From Apostichopus japonicus (Eukaryota; Echinodermata; Holothuroidea; Aspidochirotida; Stichopodidae): a stretch of 64,000 nucleotides of DNA. Location of the stretch: positions 18,626,577 through 18,690,576 of the forward strand of contig NC_092582.1 in NCBI RefSeq assembly GCF_037975245.1, written 5' to 3'. A program made the translations under genes and the position numbers. Each line of letters starts with the position of its first letter. The stretch's first letter is position 1. The notes under the pieces are model-generated. The model had not been told where the DNA came from. It saw only the letters and a program-made list of their open reading frames with translations, and made no database searches. Of this stretch, positions 1 to 10,043 are shown piece by piece.

Positions 1-2855
1 GCTTGAGATTAGAACAACACCCCAATCTCTAACAAAATTCTGATATCAAATTAAATTAACCAAAAAAAAAAAAACGTAAACAAAGAGAAAACAATTGCAT
101 AGTTTCAACAAAAGAGGAAAAATAGATGACGGAACTTAAGAATTGCAGCTTGGAGCCGTTTGACGAACACCATTTTAAAAAATACGATTATAAACTTCAC
201 CTGGCATTTTAAGGAGATAATGTTAAAGTTTCTTTCCCGAATCATTCCTCAAATGAGGTAAAAATGTTCCTCAGAATTTTGGTGGCTCTTGGAAATAAAA
301 GCAATCATAATAATGACACATCTTAAGCACAGCAAAATAATGGGCAAAGAAGGGAGATAGAAAATATGAATGAAGGATAACTTAGATGGAAGGATGTAGG
401 TAAGTCTTGGTTAAAAAAAAAAGAAGAGATACAAATGAAGTATCGATTAAAACAAATATAACACTCAGAACCACACAGAATTAACCCACCCCCCCCCCCC
501 CAAAAAAAAGAGAGATCTTTGAGAAACAACTAAAAGTGTCAGTTGGACAAAGGTCTGGTTGTGACCTTCTCATGGTAAAATATTAGAAAATCTGAGGAAT
601 TTTTCGACGCAGTATGATATATTTCACATTTTCTGTAAGATTCAATGAGTCTCCACAAATTGAATGTGCAATGGCACAAAATATGCAATTTTTAAGGAAG
701 GGTGGTGGGGAGGTGGGGATGGGGATTAAAGGGGGGGAGTGAAGGGGAACCTTTACTTTACGTACAGACTCGCAAGGGCAAAGCGAACATGAGACGGGAT
801 ACAAGCAAATTGAGTGTAAAATCGTTATAATCATACCAAAGAAAGAAAGATTAGAAATCAAGTTATACAAAAACAGAAAAAAAGAAAAGAAAAGACCAAA
901 AGGAAATGTAGCATAAGGTTTCACCATGCACATTTAAAATTATTGTATGTCTGTTTAGCAACTTATGGGACAACAAAATTAGGCAACAGCTTAAATGTCA
1001 CTGTGCCACACAACCAGGCACTTAAAACGTATCCTTTCTTGCTCCAAAAACCCTGTTTTAAACATTTTTGTTTCTTTGTTGTTGAGAAAATCAGAAAGAA
1101 AAATGAAAAAAAAAAAATGAAAAAAAGATGAAAAAAATTGGAAGAATATACAGATCTAACACTATTTATATAATACTTGTTGAAGATCCTGCCTCTTCTC
1201 TCTGTAAGAGCGGTAAACTTTCTAGCATTTTAATTATATAATAATTTCGTTTTTTTTTACATGTGATCCGCAGATATAAGCGATGATTATACAGCAGTTG
1301 ATAATGAATATTTTCTCTCCTTCTTGAAAAGACCAAAAAAATTCCGAACGTCTCCATGGCGACGAATATTGATCGATATTGTATGAAATACATATATCTG
1401 TTTTTTCCTTCTTTTTTTTTATCTTTTTTTACATGATCCATTCATAACTGTGTTTTAATGTACAATGTGCATTCATTTACATGTGATCTTCCTTGGTCAG
1501 CATTCCCCCGCCCTCCCATAGAAAATAATTGTACAAAACATAACCACCTCGTTTTGCACTATATTCGACATAAGAGGATCAGCCACTGGGTACTTTGATC
1601 CGTACCGCTTACAAATTACTGTGAAGCATATACGAGCATGGACTGATGGGATCAAAACCAAAGTTGATCTGGAAGGACACATAAATGGATTTGCAATTTT
1701 CAGAATGTATGACTTATTTAAATTCTTAAAATTCTTTAAGTACTTGGCTTTTCAACGTCCAGATTTCAACAGCTGAAATATGCATTACAGCAGCCCCCTG
1801 GATCAACAAATTTCAGCATCTCTATTTGTACTGCTGTTGAATTTGATCCGCTTTCTAATCCTTCGTCATCCTTGATCATCCATGAGGTTTAAAATCCTCT
1901 CTTGGGATCAGCAACCACATTTAATGTAATTTTTCAACCAATTCTTTCATTCTTCTAACAAACCGTTGGCTCAGTACCTATCTTGTTAAACTCTCTGCTC
2001 AGTTCAATGTATGGATCAGACAATCTCTACAAATTCGATCTTTCTGGTTTTCTGATTCAGAAAACAAAGCCCTTGATTTTGATCAGGTCTGAGGCAAGGA
2101 TCAATTTTTTTCTCTTTAGGACATAATAGTATATATGATAAACAGCACACATGATTGGCAAACCTGATCAATTTTGTAGAAGTCCATTTAAGAGCTTTTT
2201 TTTCCAATTATTTAAAGTTTATGTTTCAAACCTCCCTAACTTCATCTTGGGTAAAGGCTTAGGTACTGTCTCAAATCCCTCTTTTAAAGAATCTTATTTT
2301 ATATTTCATCACACACATTCACTAAGGTTACCCCCAAACAGCTTGACAGATATTATTGTGTTTAAATTTTGTCATGCTGAATCATAGCGAGTGGTTATGT
2401 AAATAACTCCAAATGCTTTAGCCCACTTCTTCTGATAGTTTGTTTGCATATTCATAAAGCAACAGTTAGATATGCATATTAAATACAAGCAACTGCATAG
2501 CTTCGGCAAACTCGGTCCCAGTTCATTGCGGGCTTGCTTCTGAAATCCATTCAGGGTGTAACTGTAGGAATCTTCTAACAAGATGAAAGATATTCCTTTT
2601 CCGTGGTGATATTTATTCCGATATTAATATGAGTTATCAAAGAAAAAAGAAAACACAAAAGAAGATGATACAGCAATGGAATGATAAATTGAACTCCTAA
2701 CAATAGCTGCAAATCTTCCCCTTGGCTGATATCACTTTGTAAAAATAAGATGAAATGATTAAAACTGAAAGATAATTGCACCAGACTTAGTGGAATGAAA
2801 ACGCTACACTCCAAGAAGACTCGCCCTCCTTCTTCATCTTCGTCTTCCTGTTCTG
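1..2855 (-). other. 3' UTR and downstream flank; no other gene seen
   Basis: AT-rich sequence after the CaV2 stop. It contains the AATAAA at 2617-2612, a 14-base C run near 488-501, and an unusual cluster of GATC sites at 1577-2168. No ORF here shows coding composition or splice structure. How much of it is transcribed cannot be told from sequence. Confidence 0.5.
2612..2617 (-). terminator. Candidate polyadenylation signal AATAAA
   Basis: AATAAA on the minus strand about 240 bp after the stop codon at 2856. It is the nearest canonical signal I see. Long 3' untranslated regions are common in such genes, so a more distal site below 2600 may be used instead or as well. Confidence 0.35.
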
Positions 2856-3598
2856 TCATGCCCAGTCTTCTCCTTCAGAGTCAGAATATCCTCCTATATG
2901 AACCGTACCACTGTCGCCGCTGTGGGTCCTCCCTGGTCCGCGTGAGGTGTTCTGGGAAGTTCTCCTGGGGTGGGCCTGCATGCCGTGGCCCCTCCCTTTC
3001 TCCATCCCGCCAGGCCTGTACCCGTTAGGCACTCTTGGATCTACGTATGGGTCCACGGGCTCGGGAGTCCGCATGACCACGTCGTAGTGAGGCGGTCTGT
3101 CGTCCACGGGGAGCGAGGGGGACGCCCTGGGTGAGTTTCGAATGTCGGGATGAATGGGTAAGTGGCCGGGACTCGGCTCCCGGCCTGGCGATGGCGATGG
3201 CCTTCGACTTTGTCGAGGGGTCAAATCTGGAGGCTGTTTCAGTGTCTGTGGACTTCTCTGCTCTCCTGGAATAGCAGGCAGACGTCTTCCGGTGGGTTTT
3301 TTCAAGGGGGGACTCACACGGGCATATTCACTCTCGGTGAGTACGTCGGGTGAGCGTGACTTTGCCAGATCCATAGCTTCCCTCTGCGACGGCGAAGGTC
3401 TCCTCTCACGTCGAATTTTAGCCTCTGAAGCAAACGCTTCATCCAACTGATTCCTGGAATCGTATTTAGCTCCGTACTGCGGACGCTTCTCATCACGGCT
3501 GCGGTGACCCATGGGTGACAATGGTGGTTGGTAGGGCTGGGGTTCATGCATCACTATATCCCGACTGGTTCTTCTTCCAGGCGGGGAAGGCGATCGCA
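2856..3598 (-). CDS. CaV2 terminal exon: proline-rich tail, RIM-BP motif and C-terminus
   Basis: 743 bp: two bases complete a split Val codon, 246 codons (residues 890-1135) follow, and TGA is at 2858-2856. The acceptor is TTTCTACCTCAG. The exon is Pro/Arg/Ser-rich, with repeated S-P sites such as RRPSPSQRE and RRPSPSPGREPSPG. GRRLPAIPG at residues 992-1000 fits the R-x-L-P-x-x-P class bound by the SH3 domains of RIM-binding proteins (RQLPQTP in vertebrate CaV2). The protein ends YSDSEGEDWA; vertebrate CaV2.1 ends DDWC, a ligand for active-zone PDZ proteins such as RIM and Mint. The Asp-Trp is kept and the last residue is Ala, clearly read as GAC TGG GCA TGA. Its high GC content makes several spurious reading frames on the opposite strand. 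Confidence 0.96.
3267..3287 (-). other. RIM-BP SH3-binding motif RRLPAIP
   Basis: Seven codons within the terminal exon reading RRLPAIP. It fits the R-x-x-P-x-x-P class and closely resembles the RQLPQTP-type motif through which CaV2 channels bind RIM-binding protein at the active zone. The motif is seen directly; the binding partner is inferred from the family. Confidence 0.75.
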
Positions 3599-6500
3599 CT
3601 GAGGTAGAAATACAAGGTTTTGCAAAGATCAATAAAAGAAAATAACGCTGCTTCCTATCTTGAGTATGAACAGTGGCATCATATGAAGTTTTCTCAGAGA
3701 GAGAGAGAGAGAGGGAGAGAAGAGTTGTGTGGGGGGGGGAGGGGATATAATTAAGTCACTTTTCAGGAGAAGGGGTAAGTTGAAGTGAGCAGTCTTAAAG
3801 GGCACAAGATTTCAATGTCCCCTATAGTGACACCACTGTCCATGAGCAGGATATTAAACAAAAATGGCAAATCAAGGGAAAAGTTGCTTAAAATATTATA
3901 TATGTATACTTTGCAGACAAAGACAATCAAAACATACCTAAAGGATAATTAAAGGATAATTCCTACTTTACATTATTTAACTACAATACATTACATTACA
4001 TTATTAAATTTAAGTAAAAAATGAATTACCCTTTTTAAATATTAGCTTTAAGTCAGTGAACAAACCTGTAACATACCCTCGTTACATTCCTGTATCAAGC
4101 CCCACGATTACATCTCACAGACTGAATCATTCAATTAATACACCTGTGTTACACTATACAATTAATAACATTGACATTTTTCACACTCACACAATTTGAC
4201 CACACAGTATATATTGATGGTTGAAACACCCATTTGAAGCACCAGCATCACACCATACAATTACATTGGCAGTTAATCACACATTCACACCATCTATATC
4301 AATTAACCACACAATTTAATAGAGCATAGTAATACGCATTAAATACATTGTATACATTGTATTACAACACTGCAACAATGACACTGACACCTGAATCCTG
4401 CATCTCTTACACACCAGTATCACACCAAGCAAGTACATTAAAACTAGTTGTGTCCCACATCCTTCTCACACCAGTATCACACCAAACAAATATATTAAAA
4501 CTAGTTGTATCTCACATCCTTCTCACACCAGTATCACACCAAACAATTACATTAAAACTAGGTGTATCCTACATTCCTCTCACACCTGTATCAAACCAAG
4601 CAATTACATTAAAACTTGTTGTATCCCACATCCTTCTCACACCAGTATCACACCAAACAATTACATTAAAACTAGATGTATCCTACATTCCTCTCACACC
4701 TGTATCACACCAAGCAATTACATTAAAACTTGTTGTATCCCACATCCTTCTCACACCAGTATCACACCAAACAATTACATTAAAACTTGTTGTATCCCAC
4801 ATCCTTCTCACACCAGTATCACACCAAACAATTACATTAAAACTAGATGTATCCTACATTCCTCTCACACCTGTATCACACCAAGCAATTACATTAAAAC
4901 TTGTTGTATCCCACATCCTTCTCACACCTGTATCACACCAAACAATTACATTAAAACTTGTTGTATCCCACATCCTTCTCACACCAGTATCACACCAAAC
5001 AATTACATTAAAACTAGATGTATCCTACATTCCTCTCACACCTGTATCACACCAAGCAATTACATTAAAACTTGTTGTATCCCACATCCTTCTCACACCA
5101 GTATCACACCAAACAATTACATTAAAACTAGATGTATCCTACATTCCTCTCACACCTGTATCACACCAAGCAATTACATTAAAACTTGTTGTATCCCACA
5201 TCCTTCTCACACCAGTATCACACCAAACAATTACATTAAAACTAGATGTATCCTACATTCCTCTCACACCTGTATCACACCAAGCAATTACATTAAAACT
5301 TGTTGTATCCCACATCCTTCTCACACCAGTATCACACCAAACAATTACATTAAAACTAGATGTATCCTACATTCCTCTCACACCTGTATCACACCAAGCA
5401 ATTACAATAAAACTACTTGTATCCTACAGTCCTCTCTCACACCTGTATCACACCTGACATTGATAGTTGAATCTCACTCCAAACAATTAAATACCTTGAC
5501 TATTGAGTCACCAATTTCATACACCTGTATCACACAACAATATAACATTGACATTAGTTGAATCCCTGTATGTATCACACACCTGTTTTACACTTCACAA
5601 TGAATTTATTTCATTGTTTATTGAGTAACACCATTCACACACCACCACAACTGCATTGTCATTTTGATATGACCCATTCATACACATGTTATACAGACTC
5701 TTATCAAGAGAAGAAACTGTTCAACAATTTTTTTTACATTTGTTTATCTTTTGATTATCTTACCGCGTTCCAAAAGTAAACAAATGATACCGGATTGTTC
5801 ATACTGCTTTTAATTGTGCTTGATTCATTCTATCAGAGACGTTCATCTTCTTCCCATTCCTCCTCAGATAGTTTAAACTTACCCGACTAAAGATGGTTAT
5901 AGTGTAGAAAAAAAATTGGACAGAGAGGGGGGAAAAAAACACCCAGCCCGAAACAAAACAAGACCTGATGAAATGTAATTTTAAATCAAGGTGCAAATAG
6001 CTGAAGAAGATTTTCATAAGACAAAAATAAAATAAGGAAGTCCATTTTTCTGATGATATCTGCAAGAAAATAATCCACAAACCAACAGCTATTCTCTTCT
6101 GCTTAATCTGGTCGGTCCCTCTACAGAGTTCAAATCACCTGCAAAAAGTACCCCTATGAATTACACCACCAACCACTCCCCCTGGAAAGATCCTGTCAAA
6201 GATCCTGCCCAATAACACAGAGCTAACAGGATTTCACTGACTCCTAGACCACGACAAACGGTACACTTATGTGTTGACATCATCAATGAACTGAGTGCGC
6301 CAAGCAAATGCTGCTAGTGCCTTTTGAAAACAGCAATGCTGCACTTATTGTACAACCTTTAGAGCTACAACTAGAGCTTTAACAACCTCTATCAAAAAAA
6401 AAAAAATCTATTACCTTCTCAAAATTGTGCGAGTGCAGAAACAATATGATTTAAAAAAAAAGTGCATTAAAATTTCAAAGCAAAAGTGCATAAAATATTA

Positions 6501-7722
6501 AGAAAAATGTGTTAATTATTTTGTATATATAATGACGGATATTTATGTTAAATAAAAGAAAGAAGCCATAAACAAAAGAGAACATAAATCAATAAATTAA
6601 AATAAAATAATTTGTTTGGTGTGAGAAGTGTTTAGTAACTGTTTGATGAAATGATTCAGTCTATTAGACAAGTTTAACATGTATTAATAGTGACATTTTT
6701 AGTGTATAGTTAGTCCATTGTGGAAGCCACTGCTCATCGGGTTACGCACTTTATTCCATAGATACTTCAAGTAACTTCACTTCAATGCATCATATGCATT
6801 ATGTATTGAACAACTGAAGAGAAGTAGTTCAAAGTGATCAAAGAATAAAGTGCGATCTCTTATGAAATGTAAATTAAGTACATAGTTACCCCGGTTGTTT
6901 ACCAAGTTATATTTTGAAGACAGATTTGCGAATATCTGTATTGGTTGCTCTCGATCACTAACAACCGCATCATTGAGTCGAATCACTTCTTTAAAATTGA
7001 TCACAATTTCTCTCGATTAATAACGTAGCTTGTCATAATCGTTTCTTACTGGAAACACCGTCAAGGGATACAGAAGACTTCAGTACTCTAAAAAAAAGTG
7101 GTGTCACCAAGTTTTTGACTGAGAGGATTATGGGTGGCAACTTTGGTCAGAAAGTGTCATCTGGAATGTACTGTACCGTGATGGCTACAAACGGCTATTG
7201 CTATGTTTTGTCCGTTTAGTCCCGCAGGAAATCAGATAAATAATTTGTGTTGATATAACTGCCAAGTCCCTTGCACTTTCTTGGTTATTAATGTACAGCC
7301 AATGTGCTGTCTATAATGATAGACTTGTGCATCTCTAACGAAGAAAGCGTTCAAAAATATTCTTGGTGGGTATTTATAGTTTAATTTGAAAAGGTACTTT
7401 ACGACATCTGTAATTTGTTTAATTAACTCGTTAGATCAGTTTTGATTTACCAGTGTACAAGTGAAACCAAAATTAAGGCTATTAAATCACTCAATTCTAC
7501 TTTGTGATGCTGTGTTTGAACCAATTTCTGGGCATGGTATGGCATGGGGATCTTGACCGAATACACGCAGCTGCGTATTCTACGACCCCCCAAAAAAGTT
7601 TATTTTTTTCTTTGGAAAGCAACACTTTTGAACTTTTGTGACAGTGCATGTCTGACAATTAGCCCTATGATGATAGACTGATGTCTTCCGTATCCCCGGG
7701 GTGAGTGAGGGGGGCCATTTAC
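3599..7722 (-). other. Last intron of the CaV2 gene (4124 bp)
   Basis: Lies between the 76-bp exon and the terminal exon. It holds a (GA)n tract at about 3699-3722, the 57/114-bp minisatellite, and otherwise AT-rich unique-looking sequence. No additional exon candidate was noted. Confidence 0.85.
4430..5452 (+). repeat. Minisatellite with 57-bp units arranged as 114-bp dimers
   Basis: About 18 tandem units of 57 bp. Two unit types alternate: one carries cttgttgtatcccacatcc, the other ctagatgtatcctacattcc, each followed by a shared ...acaccNgtatcacaccaa(a/g)caattacattaaaa part. Most of the array is a 114-bp dimer; near 4750-4980 the first type occurs twice in a row. Because 57 is a multiple of 3, one plus-strand frame stays open for 369 codons (4348-5457); this is a by-product of the repeat. 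Degenerate relatives (acacctgtatcacac) continue to about 5590. Confidence 0.95.
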
Positions 7723-7798
7723 CTGGGCTAAGTAGAGGTTGCGCAGACGAGACACTGTCCTCTGAGTCTAGCCGTTCATGTCGTGAGCTGGTCGTACC
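7723..7798 (-). CDS. CaV2 exon: penultimate 76-bp tail exon
   Basis: 25 codons (residues 864-888) beginning GTTSSRHERLDSEDSVSSAQ and ending PLLSP, plus one base of a Val codon completed by the last exon. The acceptor is CCTGCCACCCAAG with an extended pyrimidine tract and the donor is CCAG|GTAAAT. Phase 0 in matches the phase-0 end of the 8946 exon; phase 1 out matches the TG start of the terminal exon. The peptide is Ser/Asp-rich, with DSEDSVSS a likely casein-kinase-type acidic cluster (inference). Confidence 0.92.
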
Positions 7799-8945
7799 CT
7801 TGGGTGGCAGGAATGGAAGGGATGGGAGAAAAATGAAAATATGAAAGCTTGAAAACCGATACCATGAAAAGTAAATGATCAAGAAAAGTAAAAAACTCTG
7901 TAGAAGTCATGCAAATCATGCTATAACGATAACATCATCCAAGATGGATGCAAAACATGAAGTTGTTAAATGATAAAGATGACAACCACGATGATGATGG
8001 GTGATGACGTTGCTGATTAAGATCAGAGATTGTCAGAAATGATTTTTCCGTTGTTCAGTGACCGTTTTTTTTTTTTTTTTTTCTCTCTTTCTCTTTTTCA
8101 CCAATGACAAAATGACTTCGCTATTTGGAGCATGCAGTTGAGAAAGTTGTAAGGATTATCACACAGAAACATTCCAGTGTTAAAGAGATTTTAATACCAC
8201 ACCTTGCGAATTCTTCGAACCAATCTATCACAAACATAGGCTGTAAGACATCAAAACACAAAGTAAAAAATATGCAGTAAAAATACGACGAGGGTCAAGC
8301 AGCTCTGCAATGCTGGATGTGAACGTGCGATGTGAAAAAGTGACACTGCAAAAAGTCGTGACAGAAGGTGTTGTGACAGAAGGAGGCGGAGCTAGAAGAA
8401 AGATGAAACCAAGAGAGCAACACATCTCTAAAAGCTAAAATGAGAGGCAGGGAACAAGATAACACTGACAGTGGAAAACAAAATAAACGGTGCGTGGTTA
8501 AGTAAGGCGTAAAAATTTGCATAAACTGAGGAGGTATTGTACGAAATCACAAAAGAGGATATAAATTGCAGCAGAAGTATCGGGAAGAGGTGGGTGGGGG
8601 GGGGGGTGTGGAGGGTGCAGAGAAGGGTGTGGAAATGAAAAGCTATTGAGGTCCAGCTGAGTCACTGCAGGAAGAGTTGAACTAAAGACGACAGAAGAGG
8701 TGTTTTTTTTTTTGTGCTTTTGGTTGAATTTTACGTATTTCTAGTTTGATTAAATAAACTGGAAATGAAAGAGCCGGAGGTATAATTAGAGACTGTTTAT
8801 TTTCCACTGTCATTTCAGAGGGGGGGGTGCACAAACGATATCTATAATATCAAAGTCCAAGAAAAGTTTGGAAGAAAACACAGACAAAATCCCATGAAAT
8901 TGTGAAATAGAACATCTATTAGGGAATTGAGTTAGTTTCATTCAC
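7799..8945 (-). other. Intron between the large tail exon and the 76-bp exon (1147 bp)
   Basis: AT-rich, with a T run near 8066-8083 and G runs near 8594-8606 and 8820. No further exon or recognisable repeat family seen. Confidence 0.8.
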
Positions 8946-10043
8946 CTCAAACTGAGTGAAGCGCCAGCTGTGGTTTTGTCTCTGGTCAGATTCATAAGCT
9001 TCTTTGCGGCTTTGCCGTGGACGAGATTCTCGCTGTCTAATCTCATTGTCCACAGAGATTAGTTTGTCCCTGCTCCTACTTCGGTCTCTTGATTTATCCT
9101 TTACATAACCACCGGGTTTACCATTGTCCCTTGGGGGGAGCCCTACGTCGTCTTTGAGTCTCTGGTACGAGCTCTTGTCTCGGTCTTTCTCGTATTGAGA
9201 ACTAGCCGTCCTACTATTTTTGTACTGAGAATCGTCATCTTGTCTCTGTGAGTTAGTGCTACCCCTCCGGTCACGAGACCTGTCTCTGACGCGAGACGGT
9301 TTCTCAATGTACTGTGGGGACCCTGTATCACCATCGGTGCGGTCTGTGTTTTGAGTGCTACCCCTAGACGAGGCCCCCCTGGACCGACTACGGAGGGACC
9401 TGTTCTGATCGGAGTTACGGGGTGTACTAGTGTAAGGGCTGGCCCTGCTCCGATCAGAAGAATCCAAGTAACTGCTGCTGGTGTTGGGACCACTAAACTG
9501 ACTACTACTATTATTTCTGCTAGATTCTCCACCCTGTGGACTAAAGTCCGGCTCACTCTTAGAACTGGGGACGTGTTCGTTTGTATGTTTATCCCTCCCC
9601 TGACGGGGGCGTGACCTGGGTCCACGGTCCAGGGAGCCAGTGTGATGGCTGCCCTTGTTTTTCTCCGTGGGGTGGTACCTAGGATCCTCCTCCCCGTGTG
9701 AAGAACGCCTTATGCTTTGTTTACGTGAATCAGGTTTCCTTACATCCCTATGGATGGACCCCTTGGCGGCTGAGTCTTTGGACTGAGCCAAGTTATTATT
9801 ACTGTCGCCACGGTCCCCACGGTCCCTGGGGTTTGTTAAATGATTGCCAGTGTACTCGTGGCTGGTGCGTCGTTTATTTTGTCTGTCATGTGACCTCCGT
9901 GTGTTGTCACGGTCAAGAGTTTTCTCGCTATTGTAGCGATTTCTAGCATTCAGGTAATCTTCTTGGGACTGACCAGAGTCCCTATGGGTAGGTTGGCTAG
10001 GTGGGCGCTGACTTAATGACGGTGTTTTCTTGTCCAAGGAATG
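8946..10043 (-). CDS. CaV2 exon: large Arg/Ser/Asp-rich disordered tail segment
   Basis: 1098 bp, 366 codons (residues 498-863), phase 0 at both ends if the acceptor TTCCATTCACAAAG is used. A second AG 15 nt further in (GGACAAG, exon start 10028) would remove only HSLDK. The donor is GAG|GTGAAT at 8945; without it the frame runs to a stop at 8919. The segment is low complexity and very hydrophilic, with many RDR, SRSR, RRS and SSR runs (for example RSRSRGASSRGS, DKSRDRSRSRDK) mixed with Asn, Gln and His. Vertebrate CaV2.1/2.2 tails have comparable Arg/Asp/His-rich disordered regions in the same position; sequence identity is not expected. No globular domain is visible. Confidence 0.9.

Noticed and set aside
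3154-3450. Plus-strand ORF opposite the terminal exon
   Set aside because: Shadow of the GC-rich CaV2 exon; the minus frame has splice sites, phase match and known motifs.
4348-5457. 369-codon plus-strand ORF
   Set aside because: It is a 57-bp minisatellite with a period divisible by 3; no splice or promoter context and no protein-like complexity.
9143-9625. Second minus-strand ORF inside the large tail exon, and plus ORFs at 9351-9614 and 9698-9946
   Set aside because: Alternative frames of the same coding exon; only the 10043-8946 frame joins the neighbouring exons in phase.
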